Source: Actinomycetota bacterium (GTDB lineage Bacteria > Actinomycetota > Acidimicrobiia > Acidimicrobiales > Ilumatobacteraceae). From it: 64,000 nucleotides of DNA. This document shows positions 25,860 through 34,898 of the stretch, in pieces (within the stretch, counting starts at the first letter, position 1; each line of letters begins with the position of its first letter). The position numbers and the translations under genes were made by a program. Below the pieces are notes generated by a model, which was not told the DNA's origin, did no database searches, and worked only from the letters and a program-made list of their open reading frames with translations. Location of the stretch: positions 1-64,000 of the forward strand of contig CANGIP010000006.1 in the NCBI GenBank assembly GCA_947454105.1. The letters run 5' to 3'.

Positions 25860-27905
25860 ATGAACGAACCCTTATTTACGGATCCCGCCGACGAGCCAGA
25901 TGTCAACAGCGAGATCATTGATTCAGCTGAGACTGGCGAGGTAAACGAGACCGGAGACAACGACGAAACAGGCACGAGTGCCAACAGCGCCTATAAAAAG
26001 CGGCGTCGTGGGTCACGAGGCGGCCGCAATCGTCCACGCCCGCAAGGCGCATCGTCAGATTCAGATGATGACGGCGATGAAGAATTTGACGAAGACGACG
26101 ATGGCGACTTCGATGACGATGACGACGACAACTACGACGAACCAGAGCACGTCGCGACGCCAATCGCTGGCGTGCAAGACGATTTCGAGTTACCCGAGCG
26201 CATGAGTGAAGGTCGCGCCGATGTTGACGCGGCGACTGAGGCTTTGGTTCCGCGTCCCAAAATCGGTGACACTCGACCAAGTTCGGTGCCGGCGACTCCG
26301 CCCTTAAGTTCGACACCGTCTGGTGTGACGATGCCTGGAGGCACGCGTGCTGGGGGACCACGTCCCAACAACCAGCGCAAGGGCAAAGGTCAGCAAAACG
26401 CCAAAAAGAATGTCCCCAAAGATGCTTCAGCCCAAGATGGCGTGACACCTGATCAGGAAGCTGTAGTTGAAGGCGTTCCGACCTCTGGTGAGGCTGCTGC
26501 TCCGACTGGTGAATCAGCGAATGCCAAGAAGAAACGTCGTCGCAACAACAAGCCCCGTGGTGGTTCTGATATTCGTAACAACGACCGTTCAGATGCAGCC
26601 GTCGTTGAACGCCGTAAGGGTCGCGAGCGCAATGGTCGTCCGATCGGTCGCTACTTCATGGCTGTTCAGGTTCGTAACGACCTCACCCAGGTAGCGGTCA
26701 TGGAAGGTCGCAGCCTGATTGAGCATTATGTCAGTCGTCCTGCAGACGACGTCGCTCAGATCCACGGCAACATTTATGTCGGCAAGGTCCAAAATGTTTT
26801 GCCCGGAATGGAAGCAGCTTTCGTCGATATTGGCACGCCCAAAAATGCCGTGCTCTATCGCGGTGACGTGCAGTACGACGCTGAAGACATTGTTGATAGC
26901 GAACCTCGGATTGAACAAATCCTGAAAGGTAAGCAACTCATTGTGTGTCAGGTCACCAAGAATCCGATCGGACTCAAGGGTGCACGACTGACTCAAGAAG
27001 TGTCGTTACCTGGTCGCTTTGTCGTGTTGATTCCGAACTCAAAGACTTATGGCATCTCGAAGCGTTTACCCGATGATGTACGTAAGCGTTTGCGTGGCAT
27101 TCTCGACCGAGTGAAGCCGGCCGAGCACGGACTCATCGTGCGTACCGCAGCCGAGTCGGCGACCGAACATGAACTTCATGCCGATATGACCCGTCTGCTC
27201 GACCAATGGAACGCCATTGAGGCCAAAGCCGCCAAAGCTGGCGGACCGACCTTGTTATATCGCGAGCCACCGCTTGCAGTACGCGTGATTCGTGAAGAGT
27301 TCAACTCTGACTATCGCGGTGTCATTATTGACGATCATCAGTTATTCGAAGATGTGCATTCATATGTACAGGCGTTCAACCCCGAGCTCGCTGATCGTGT
27401 TGAATATTTTGATCCAGCCAATGAGGGACTCCCGATCTTCGAGAAGTTCCACGTGCACGAGCAGATCCACAAAGCCCTTGATCGCAAGGTGTGGTTGCCC
27501 TCAGGTGGCTCGTTGATCATTGAGCACACCGAAGCCCTCACCGTGATCGACGTCAACACCGGTCGCAACGTAGGTACCTCCAATCTTGAAGCAACGGTCT
27601 TCCAGAACAACCTTGAGGCGGCCGACGAGGTGGCTCATCAACTGCGCCTGCGCGATATTGGCGGAATTATCGTCATTGACTTCATTGACATGGAAATCAA
27701 GGACAATCGCCGCAAAGTTGTGGAAGCGTTCAAGACCGCTTTGTCGCGAGATAAGACCCGAACGCAGGTATTTGACATCTCCGAGCTTGGACTTGTGGAA
27801 ATGACTCGCAAGCGAATCGGCGAGGGACTTTTGACGAACTTCGCTGGTCAGTGCCCTGAATGTCAGGGCCGCGGCATGCTCGTGAACCACGATCTGCTCA
27901 ACTAA
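25860..27905 (+). CDS. rng: Ribonuclease E/G with disordered acidic N-terminus
   Basis: Endoribonuclease for mRNA decay and rRNA processing. Of 681 residues, about 1-260 are disordered: an acidic part with long Asp/Glu runs, then Lys/Arg-rich patches (KKRRRGSRGG, KKKRRRNNKPRGG). An S1 domain follows (about 270-350), then the catalytic domain with metal-binding Asp residues in LTVIDVNTGR and IIVIDFIDME, and the zinc-link Cys665/Cys668 (CPEC). Arg-rich N-terminal arms in actinobacterial RNase E act in RNA or partner binding. AAAGGA precedes the ATG. The stop overlaps an ATG in frame with rplU (TAATG). Confidence 0.94.
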   Translation: MNEPLFTDPADEPDVNSEIIDSAETGEVNETGDNDETGTSANSAYKKRRRGSRGGRNRPRPQGASSDSDDDGDEEFDEDDDGDFDDDDDDNYDEPEHVATPIAGVQDDFELPERMSEGRADVDAATEALVPRPKIGDTRPSSVPATPPLSSTPSGVTMPGGTRAGGPRPNNQRKGKGQQNAKKNVPKDASAQDGVTPDQEAVVEGVPTSGEAAAPTGESANAKKKRRRNNKPRGGSDIRNNDRSDAAVVERRKGRERNGRPIGRYFMAVQVRNDLTQVAVMEGRSLIEHYVSRPADDVAQIHGNIYVGKVQNVLPGMEAAFVDIGTPKNAVLYRGDVQYDAEDIVDSEPRIEQILKGKQLIVCQVTKNPIGLKGARLTQEVSLPGRFVVLIPNSKTYGISKRLPDDVRKRLRGILDRVKPAEHGLIVRTAAESATEHELHADMTRLLDQWNAIEAKAAKAGGPTLLYREPPLAVRVIREEFNSDYRGVIIDDHQLFEDVHSYVQAFNPELADRVEYFDPANEGLPIFEKFHVHEQIHKALDRKVWLPSGGSLIIEHTEALTVIDVNTGRNVGTSNLEATVFQNNLEAADEVAHQLRLRDIGGIIVIDFIDMEIKDNRRKVVEAFKTALSRDKTRTQVFDISELGLVEMTRKRIGEGLLTNFAGQCPECQGRGMLVNHDLLN

Positions 27906-27991
27906 TGAACGACATTAAGAAAGACGTCAAGATAAGTCCTGAGCAAGGCGTTGGTTTAGCCTCGTTGAGGCAGGTAGAGTCGCTATTCGCT

Positions 27992-28303
27992 ATGTATGCA
28001 GTGATCGCAACCGGTGGCAAGCAGGTCCGTGTGGCCGAAGGCCAGCAAGTGCATGTTGAACTTCTAGGCCTCGAACAGGGTGCCTCGGTGGACTTCACGC
28101 CCGTGCTGGTCGTCGATGGCGACACCGTGCTTGCCACACCTACTCAACTCGCCGGATCAAAGGTCTCGGGTCGCATTGTCGGCTCGGCGTCAGGTCCCAA
28201 GATCAACGGCTTTACCTATAAGCGACGCACTAACCAGCGCCGTCGCTACGGGCATCGCCAGCACTACCAGGTGGTCGAGATCACCTCAATCGCGAAAGGC
28301 TGA
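27992..28303 (+). CDS. rplU: 50S ribosomal protein L21
   Basis: Large-subunit protein of 103 residues, with the standard N-terminus [11 protein letters not shown] and the rRNA-binding [17 protein letters not shown] block. The conventional ATG at 27992 lacks a clear ribosome binding site; TAGAGT lies eleven bases before it. The frame stays open back to an ATG at 27905 that overlaps the rng stop (TAATG), which would give a 29-residue extension. I keep the conserved start. Followed after 4 bp by rpmA. Confidence 0.95.
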   Translation: MYAVIATGGKQVRVAEGQQVHVELLGLEQGASVDFTPVLVVDGDTVLATPTQLAGSKVSGRIVGSASGPKINGFTYKRRTNQRRRYGHRQHYQVVEITSIAKG

Positions 28304-28307
28304 CACC

Positions 28308-28562
28308 ATGTCAAAGACTAAGGGCGGCGGTTCTACACGTAACGGCCGCGACTCCAATGCACAGCGCCTCGGCGTCAAGTCCTTCGGCGGTACCTCAATC
28401 ACCGCTGGAACCATTCTTATTCGTCAGCGCGGAACAACTTTCCATGCTGGCAAGAATGTCGGCCGTGGCGGCGATGACACATTGTTCGCTTTGGTTGATG
28501 GAACTGTTCAGTTCGGTACCCGCAAGGGTCGTCGAGTGATTGACGTCGTTCCGGCCGAATAA
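28308..28562 (+). CDS. rpmA: 50S ribosomal protein L27
   Basis: Large-subunit protein of 84 residues near the peptidyl transferase centre. The family pattern is intact: [15 protein letters not shown] at the N-terminus and [20 protein letters not shown]. There is no cleavable N-terminal extension of the Firmicutes type. AAAGG precedes the ATG; rplU-rpmA is the universal order. A strong terminator follows. Confidence 0.97.
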   Translation: MSKTKGGGSTRNGRDSNAQRLGVKSFGGTSITAGTILIRQRGTTFHAGKNVGRGGDDTLFALVDGTVQFGTRKGRRVIDVVPAE

Positions 28563-28583
28563 TTTCGACACACTTTTGTTTTC

Positions 28584-28609
28584 AAACGACCGCCTTCGGG
28601 CGGTCGTTT
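28584..28609. terminator. Bidirectional intrinsic terminator between rpmA and dgt
   Basis: An 11-bp perfect stem (AAACGACCGCC and its complement) with a TTCG tetraloop. The plus strand continues TTTTGTTTTGG and the minus strand continues GAAAACAAAAG, with the A/T ends of the stem adding U runs, so it can end both convergent transcripts. Confidence 0.9.
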
Positions 28610-28628
28610 TGTTTTGGTCAACTTGTCG

Positions 28629-29804
28629 TTAGACGTCAATGCCGCGGGGAAGTTGATCGGTGCTCCAACCAAGTAAAACTGCGCCTTGACGACACGCAAA
28701 GCGATCAGTCATTCCAGCGACGTATTCAACTGCTGAACGCTGGGCTTCGTTTGATCCACTGGTTGCGCGCATTGCTTCGGGCAAATGAATTGGTTGAGCA
28801 GTGTAAAACTCGACGAGTGCTCGTAACAGCGCGATGACTTGATCGGCTTGATGACGACTCTCTGGTCGTAGGTACACCTGCTCGTAATTGAATTTGCGAA
28901 AGGCAGCAAGGGCTTCAGCAATATCGGGTTCCATACCGATTCGCCCGCTGTTCATTGCGGCCCGGACCATTGATGTGATGAAAGTTCCAAGTTGTTGTGA
29001 ACGAGTGGTTCCGCAACGTGATTTCACAATCGCTGGCAATTCATCAGGAGTCACAATTCCGGCATCGACGGCATCTTCAAAATCGTGACAGACATAGGCG
29101 ATGCGGTCGGCCCAACTGACGACTTCACCTTCAGGTGTTGCGGGAGCTGGACGGCTCCATGAATGATTGCGAATGCCGTCGAGGGTTTCGCGACATAAGT
29201 TGAGCGGCACAAGCGTGACATCGGCACCCCAGAGCGCATGATCGAAGCCGTTGTCAATAAACGGTGCTAGTGCATCTTCGCTGGCATGTCCGCCAGGACC
29301 ATGACCACAGTCGTGGCCGAGCGCGATGGCTTCGGTGAGGGTGACGTTGAGTCCGAGCGGTCGAGCAACCGATGCTGCCACTTGAGCGACTTCAATGGCG
29401 TGGGTGAGGCGAGTGCGCTGATGGTCATCGGGAAAGACAAAGACCTGAGTTTTGCCAGCAAGTCGACGAAATGCAGTCGCATGCAAAATACGGTCACGAT
29501 CGCGCTCAAAGCATGTCCGTAAAGGGTCGGCTTCTTCGGGGATCGCCCGACTTCCCGCTTCGCTGGAACGGGTGGCGAGGCGACTCAGTGACGACTCCAT
29601 GAACTCTTCGCGCTCGGCCCGCAAGCGACTGCCAGTTGACCCAGTGCCGGCCCACGAGTCGGTGTGGGCCAAGGTAATACCGACGGGCGACGGAGAGCCG
29701 CCCATTGTGCTTGCCCAGCGTTCAGCGCGTTCTTGCATATCGGGATCGACATGTATCGAGGGCGGTGACGATTGCGGAGTTGTTTGCTGGGGTTCATCGG
29801 TCAC
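28629..29804 (-). CDS. dgt: Deoxyguanosinetriphosphate triphosphohydrolase-like protein
   Basis: HD-domain enzyme that cleaves dGTP (or other dNTPs) to the nucleoside and triphosphate. The metal site is visible: RLTHAIEVAQ, then GHDCGHGPGGHASED, and a downstream Asp in SWADRIAYVCHDFED. I take GTG at 29804 (MTDEPQQTT) as start, 391 aa, because TATTGT lies exactly six bases before it, in the leaderless pattern; a TTG at 29837 would add 11 Cys/Pro-containing residues encoded by the promoter itself. In actinobacteria dgt often precedes dnaG, but here it is convergent to rpmA and divergent from obg. Confidence 0.9.
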   Translation of the reverse strand: MTDEPQQTTPQSSPPSIHVDPDMQERAERWASTMGGSPSPVGITLAHTDSWAGTGSTGSRLRAEREEFMESSLSRLATRSSEAGSRAIPEEADPLRTCFERDRDRILHATAFRRLAGKTQVFVFPDDHQRTRLTHAIEVAQVAASVARPLGLNVTLTEAIALGHDCGHGPGGHASEDALAPFIDNGFDHALWGADVTLVPLNLCRETLDGIRNHSWSRPAPATPEGEVVSWADRIAYVCHDFEDAVDAGIVTPDELPAIVKSRCGTTRSQQLGTFITSMVRAAMNSGRIGMEPDIAEALAAFRKFNYEQVYLRPESRHQADQVIALLRALVEFYTAQPIHLPEAMRATSGSNEAQRSAVEYVAGMTDRFACRQGAVLLGWSTDQLPRGIDV

Positions 29805-29810
29805 GACACA

Positions 29811-29816
29811 ACAATA
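29811..29816 (-). promoter_or_regulatory. Probable -10 of leaderless dgt
   Basis: TATTGT followed by six bases and GTG at 29804. It lies inside the longer open frame and so argues for the shorter start. Confidence 0.5.
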
Positions 29817-29874
29817 CGTCGGGGGTGAGGCAACCAACGGGGGTATCGTGGTTGGGTAGTAGTGAGAGGTCCTG

Positions 29875-31125
29875 ATGAGTCATTTCGTTGACGAATGCCA
29901 ATTGAATGTGCGCGCCGGAGACGGTGGAGCTGGATGTGTGTCCTTCCGACGTGAGGGTCCCGAAGCCATGGGTGGACCAAACGGTGGAGATGGCGGCCAG
30001 GGCGGAGACGTCTGGCTCATTGCTGACCGCAACGTCGCCTCACTTTTGGCGTTCCGTGATCACCCACACCGAATTGCCGGCAACGGTGTTCATGGCAAGG
30101 GCAAAGACCTGCACGGTAAGCGTGGCGAAGTGATGGAAGTCCATGTTCCTGAAGGAACCCTGATTCGCGATATGTACACCGACGAAGTTCTTGCCGACCT
30201 CACCAACCACGGCGATCGTTGGCTGGCAGCTGGTGGTGGACGAGGCGGACGCGGTAACGCTCGATTCATGGCGAACCGCCGTAAAGCGCCGAGTTTTGCT
30301 GAGCAAGGTGAAAAGGGCGAAGAGCGCTGGCTCAAACTCGAACTCAAACTCATCGCCGATGTGGCGCTTGTGGGATTTCCTAACGCCGGTAAAAGCACGC
30401 TCATTAGCGTGATCTCAGCGGCCAAACCGAAGATCGCGGCGTACCCGTTCACAACTCTTGAACCAAACTTGGGTGTTGTGCGCATTGACAACGTCACTGA
30501 ATTTGTTGTTGCGGACATTCCTGGTTTGATCGAAGGTGCAGCCGAAGGCAAGGGTCTTGGGCATCAGTTCTTGCGCCACGTTGAACGGGCTCGAGTGCTG
30601 TGTATTTTGATCGACCTTGCACCTGTCGACGACACATCACCGCAAGCACAACTTGATGTTTTGTTGCGCGAACTCGAGTCATACGATCCGCAACTACTTG
30701 AGCGTCCACGCGTCATTGTTGGTACCAAAACCGATTCTGCCACCGTAGAAATGGTGGATGAGTGGGACGGCATGCTCATATCAGCGATCACGAATCAAGG
30801 ATTACGTGAACTCGTGGGTCGCCTTGCATCTCTTGTGCACTCGGCGCGACAAGAATTGCCAGTTCTTGAAGGCCGCGTGATTTTGAAGCCCGAATCAGAA
30901 GGTTCATGGGTCGAGAAATTGGGCAGTGGTGGATTCAGGGTGCATGGTCGTAAAGCTGAACGCACTGTTCACCTCAACGATGTAACTACGCCCGAAGCAA
31001 TGTCGTATATCGAAGAGCGACTGAAAAAACTTGGAGTCCCACGACTGCTAGCTCGCGCCGGCGCAGTGACAGGTGATGTCGTGTGGATCGGTGAATTTTC
31101 ATTTGATTACGCGCCGGAAATGTGA
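29875..31125 (+). CDS. obg: Obg-family GTPase
   Basis: Essential GTPase in 50S assembly and stringent-type growth control. The 416 residues show the Gly-rich Obg fold (1-158, GGNGGDGGQGGDV-like), the G domain with Walker A GFPNAGKST, switch DIPGLIEGA and the GTKTD specificity motif, and a C-terminal OCT domain (about 345-416). GAGAGG precedes the ATG. The order rplU-rpmA-obg-proB is conserved, although dgt is inserted in reverse. The stop overlaps proB by 4 bp. Confidence 0.96.
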   Translation: MSHFVDECQLNVRAGDGGAGCVSFRREGPEAMGGPNGGDGGQGGDVWLIADRNVASLLAFRDHPHRIAGNGVHGKGKDLHGKRGEVMEVHVPEGTLIRDMYTDEVLADLTNHGDRWLAAGGGRGGRGNARFMANRRKAPSFAEQGEKGEERWLKLELKLIADVALVGFPNAGKSTLISVISAAKPKIAAYPFTTLEPNLGVVRIDNVTEFVVADIPGLIEGAAEGKGLGHQFLRHVERARVLCILIDLAPVDDTSPQAQLDVLLRELESYDPQLLERPRVIVGTKTDSATVEMVDEWDGMLISAITNQGLRELVGRLASLVHSARQELPVLEGRVILKPESEGSWVEKLGSGGFRVHGRKAERTVHLNDVTTPEAMSYIEERLKKLGVPRLLARAGAVTGDVVWIGEFSFDYAPEM

Positions 31126-32240
31126 AGGCTGCCGCAATGCGTGTTGTCGCCAAGATTGGAACTTCCTCACTCACCGACGATGTCGGCGTCATTGATCGCG
31201 CCATGATTGCCAATATCTGTGAGCAAATTGCCCGTTTGCGCGCCGATGGTCATGAAGTAGTGCTTGTGACATCAGGTGCGGTATCGGCAGGAGTTTCTGC
31301 GCTCGGCATGAAAGAACGTCCGAGCGATATTCGAACTTTGCAGGCATTGGCAGCTGCGGGTCAGAGTCGACTGATGGAGGTCTACAACGCCGAGTTTGCA
31401 AGTCATAACTTGGTGGCAGCCCAAGTTTTGTTGGTGCCGCATGACTTTGTTGATCGAACCCAGTACTTACATGCTCGTGACACCCTTGAACGACTTCTTG
31501 AACTTGGTTGTGTTCCAGTCGTCAACGAAAATGATGCAATCGCCAATGATGAAATCCGCTTTGGCGACAATGATCACATTTCGGCATTGTTATCGCATCT
31601 GTTGAAAGCCGATGTGCTGATTTTGTTGACCGATATCGAGGGTCTGTATACATCTGATCCGCGCTCTGATGCATCGGCAACTCTCATCACCGATGTTTTT
31701 GAGGGCGACCCATTGATGAGCGTTGATGCTGGAGCCTCAGGATCAAATCGCGGAAGTGGTGGAATGGCGTCAAAACTCTCTGCTGCTCGTATTGCTTCCT
31801 GGTCAGGTGTACGCGCTGTGATCGCCAGCGCCGACATCGCCAACGTTCTCACTGACATTGTCGCTGGCGCTGTGGCCCAAACATCTTCGATCGGCACCAC
31901 ATTTCATGGCTCTGATCGCAACCTCTCGGCTCGACAATTATGGGTGGCATTTGCGAGTGAAGTCAGTGGGCGCGTTCATATTGATGCTGGAGCTTCGCAG
32001 ATATTGGTTCGTGGAACCGTGTCGTTGCTCCCAGCAGGAGTCACTCAGGCCGACGGAGATTTTGAAGCTGGTGACACTGTCGAAATCATTTCGCATGATG
32101 GAGTTGCGATTGCTCGCGGTAGTGCTTCGATGTCGAGTGCACAAGTAACTCAATCAATTGGCCGTCGATCGACCGAACTTGAAGATGGATTTCCTCAAGT
32201 TGTCGTGCATCGTGATGCTTTAGTCTTGTTGCCCCGCTGA
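31122..32240 (+). CDS. proB: Glutamate 5-kinase
   Basis: First enzyme of proline synthesis, phosphorylating glutamate with ATP. The 372 residues include the amino-acid kinase domain (VVAKIGTSSLTDD, VTSGAVSAG, NENDAIANDEIRFGDND, GSGGMASKLSAA) and a C-terminal PUA domain (about 275-360). GTG at 31122 overlaps the obg stop; ATG at 31137 is an equally good start. proA is not in the window. Its last 21 bases overlap the convergent murJ. Confidence 0.95.
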   Translation: MKAAAMRVVAKIGTSSLTDDVGVIDRAMIANICEQIARLRADGHEVVLVTSGAVSAGVSALGMKERPSDIRTLQALAAAGQSRLMEVYNAEFASHNLVAAQVLLVPHDFVDRTQYLHARDTLERLLELGCVPVVNENDAIANDEIRFGDNDHISALLSHLLKADVLILLTDIEGLYTSDPRSDASATLITDVFEGDPLMSVDAGASGSNRGSGGMASKLSAARIASWSGVRAVIASADIANVLTDIVAGAVAQTSSIGTTFHGSDRNLSARQLWVAFASEVSGRVHIDAGASQILVRGTVSLLPAGVTQADGDFEAGDTVEIISHDGVAIARGSASMSSAQVTQSIGRRSTELEDGFPQVVVHRDALVLLPR

Positions 32241-33914
32241 ATTGCGGTTACCGATAAAGCGTTGACTGACTGAACGCAATCCCGTGACTTCAGGAACCCG
32301 TAAGAGTGTTAATGCGCCAAGGTAAACCAAAGTGCCAATAACTGTTCCGACTGAAATCTTCAGTAACGCACCAAAACCATGGTTGTTGCCAACGGGTTTG
32401 AGTGCAAGCCAGAGAACTACTCCCATGACAGTTGCTGCAGCCAACATGCGGGCCAAACTCATCAGAATGTCACCAACGGGGAAGGTGCGGACTTTGATCC
32501 GCAAGACATAGAGAGCGACGACAGCACCAATGATGTAGGACACAGCGAAAGCTACGCCCAGTCCGAGCACGCCGTATGAACGCACGAGGGCAAATGCCAA
32601 AATAATGTTCAACACGTTCTGCACTAGGTTGATCAAAAATGGGGTGCGAGTGTCTTGGTGCGCGTAGAAGCCGCGTAACGCAAATAGGTAAATCGAATAA
32701 CCGACGAGACCCAGGGATAGGCCGGCTAACGCCCTTGAAGTTGTAACAGTTGCACTCGCACTGAATTCGCCATGTTGTAGCAGTGCGCCAATGATCGGTC
32801 GAGACATCACTAAAAATGCGAATGCTGCTGGGAATGTCAATAGTCCGACGAGGCGCAAACCAAATGCGGTGCGCTCAACAAAAGCATCACGATCCCGTCG
32901 GGCGACGGCTCGGGCCATTTCAGGAATGAAAGTTGTCGCGATGCTCATTGCTAGAAGACCGTGCGGAAAATAAAAGAAAGTTGTGGCTTTAGTGAATGCA
33001 TCTTGTCCGCCACTACCTGGTTCAGCCAGATTCTTGACAACAATCACGGTTGCTTGATTGGCCATTACATAACCAAAAGTCCACCCGGACAAACGCATGA
33101 GATGCCGTACCGCAGGATGTCGAGGACGGAAGCGGAAGCGGAAATTCAATCCGGCTTTATGAAGTGCCGGCAAAAGTATGAGTGCTTGTAAAGCGATTCC
33201 GCCCGTTGCTCCTAATCCAAGAAGCCAACGGAATGACGGGCTATTGAGAACCTCGACGAGAGGAATCCCATTGTTGGGATGATGCAACAAAGTTGGTACG
33301 TAAAGAAGCGAACAAATAATGACGATATTGGCCAAGAGAGGCGACCATGCGGCCGCAAAAAAACGACGTTGTGCATTGAGCAACGAACCAAGTACCGCCG
33401 AGACGCCATAAAAAAAGATTTGCAGGAGGAAGATGCGAGTAAGTGCGGTGCCCACTGTGCGGAATTGATTGGCGTCAATGCCGGTAGCTGGGTTGAGTGA
33501 AAAAGCACGGAATACCCAAGGCGCAAAGAAAACTGCGATAGCGGTGATAACTGTGAGCGCAACAATTGCTGTTCCAACAACTGCTTCTGCAGAATCACGA
33601 TCGTCATCTTCGAGCATGCGACTGAACATGGGGACGAGGGCTGCTGATAGCACTCCACCAAGAAGAAGTTCATACACGGCGTTAGGGGAGTTGTTGGCTC
33701 CGTCGTACGCATCAGCGAGCGCGGTTTGGCCGATGACGACACCGAATACGATGACTCGCAACATTCCAGTGAGTCGCGACAGACCAGTGCCGAGTGCAAC
33801 GATGGCGTTACTTCGCAATAAATCTTTACCCATCGATGGAGTTGACAGACCCGACGAAGGCGTGGGCTCGCCAATCGCGGCGTCGTGCCCTGAGTGCGTC
33901 CCCTCGCTATTCAT
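32220..33914 (-). CDS. murJ: Lipid II flippase MurJ
   Basis: Membrane flippase that moves lipid II across the membrane for wall synthesis. From ATG at 33914 the product has 564 residues: a short Ser/Pro/Gly-rich cytoplasmic head, then about 14 membrane segments of the MATE/MVF type, with the family signature LLRSNAIVALGTGLSRLTG at the start of the core. I choose this ATG because TACCCT lies eight bases before it; a start at 33989 would add 25 basic residues and run into the promoter of the divergent moxR-like gene. No kinase-like MviN fusion is present. Confidence 0.92.
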   Translation of the reverse strand: MNSEGTHSGHDAAIGEPTPSSGLSTPSMGKDLLRSNAIVALGTGLSRLTGMLRVIVFGVVIGQTALADAYDGANNSPNAVYELLLGGVLSAALVPMFSRMLEDDDRDSAEAVVGTAIVALTVITAIAVFFAPWVFRAFSLNPATGIDANQFRTVGTALTRIFLLQIFFYGVSAVLGSLLNAQRRFFAAAWSPLLANIVIICSLLYVPTLLHHPNNGIPLVEVLNSPSFRWLLGLGATGGIALQALILLPALHKAGLNFRFRFRPRHPAVRHLMRLSGWTFGYVMANQATVIVVKNLAEPGSGGQDAFTKATTFFYFPHGLLAMSIATTFIPEMARAVARRDRDAFVERTAFGLRLVGLLTFPAAFAFLVMSRPIIGALLQHGEFSASATVTTSRALAGLSLGLVGYSIYLFALRGFYAHQDTRTPFLINLVQNVLNIILAFALVRSYGVLGLGVAFAVSYIIGAVVALYVLRIKVRTFPVGDILMSLARMLAAATVMGVVLWLALKPVGNNHGFGALLKISVGTVIGTLVYLGALTLLRVPEVTGLRSVSQRFIGNRNSAGQQD

Positions 33915-33922
33915 TGTTGTAC

Positions 33923-33928
33923 AGGGTA
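33923..33928 (-). promoter_or_regulatory. Probable -10 of leaderless murJ
   Basis: TACCCT followed by eight bases and ATG at 33914, without a ribosome binding site. Confidence 0.45.
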
Positions 33929-33993
33929 GGTCGCGAAATAGGCGACTTTGACTCATTCGTGCGTCTGAATTCTTGAGTTTGGGTGCCAACTTG

Positions 33994-33999
33994 TAGGGT
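33994..33999 (+). promoter_or_regulatory. Probable -10 of leaderless moxR-like gene
   Basis: TAGGGT followed by seven bases and ATG at 34007, the same hexamer and spacing as at folC. Confidence 0.5.
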
Positions 34000-34006
34000 G
34001 AATGAC

Positions 34007-34876
34007 ATGGAACACCGTTTTTCTTCCGTTCAGCAGGTCCGCGACAGCCTGAAGGACGTCAACTATCTCGCCGATGATGGCATTGCGGGCGTCGCTTTCT
34101 TAGCTGATCGCCTCGCAAAGCCAATTTTGGTCGAGGGACCGGCTGGTACGGGTAAGACCCAGCTGGCAAAGAGCGTTGCTGAAATGCTCGGGGCTCGTCT
34201 TATCCGTTTGCAGTGTTACGAGGGTCTTGATGAATCAAAGGCCTTGTACGAATGGAACTACAAGAAGCAATTGCTGCGCATTCAGGCCGACAAGAACAGC
34301 GATTCATGGAGTGAGGTCCACGACGACATCTTCAGTCGCGAATTCCTGTTGACCCGTCCGCTTCTCGAAGCAATTAGCGCTCCAGATCCGGTCGTGCTGT
34401 TGATTGACGAAGTCGACCGCGTCGAAGTCGAAACCGAAGCTTTGCTACTCGAAATCTTGTCGGAGTATCAAGTTTCGATTCCTGAACTCGGAACAATCAC
34501 GGCCACGCAGATTCCGATGGTGTTCTTGACCTCAAACAACACTCGTGAACTTTCGGAAGCCCTCAAGCGTCGTTGCTTGTACTTGCACGTTGATTACCCA
34601 TCAATGGAACGCGAAAAAGAGATCGTTCTGGCGAAGGTTCCCGACATCACCGAGAACTTGGCCGATCAGGTCGCGCGCATCGTGCGCAGCATTCGTCAGC
34701 TCGATTTGAAGAAGGCACCAAGTGTGAGTGAAACCCTCGATTGGGCTCGCACCATGATGTTGCTCAACATCGATTCAATTGATGCGCAAACCGCCAAAGA
34801 AACGTTGCACGTTTTGCTGAAGTATCAGTCTGATATCGCCAAGGCTGCCAAAGAACTTTCTGTCGGCTTGACCTGA
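34007..34876 (+). CDS. MoxR-type AAA+ ATPase
   Basis: Cytoplasmic AAA+ chaperone of 289 residues with Walker A EGPAGTGKTQLAKS, Walker B VVLLIDEVDR and an arginine-finger region in SEALKRRCLYL. MoxR ATPases work with VWA-domain proteins to insert cofactors or remodel complexes; the next gene encodes such a protein 22 bp away. This pair resembles CoxD/CoxE, but no carbon monoxide dehydrogenase genes are near, so the client is unknown. Confidence 0.92.
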   Translation: MEHRFSSVQQVRDSLKDVNYLADDGIAGVAFLADRLAKPILVEGPAGTGKTQLAKSVAEMLGARLIRLQCYEGLDESKALYEWNYKKQLLRIQADKNSDSWSEVHDDIFSREFLLTRPLLEAISAPDPVVLLIDEVDRVEVETEALLLEILSEYQVSIPELGTITATQIPMVFLTSNNTRELSEALKRRCLYLHVDYPSMEREKEIVLAKVPDITENLADQVARIVRSIRQLDLKKAPSVSETLDWARTMMLLNIDSIDAQTAKETLHVLLKYQSDIAKAAKELSVGLT

Positions 34877-34898
34877 CCAGAACGGTTGTCTGTCGCTC

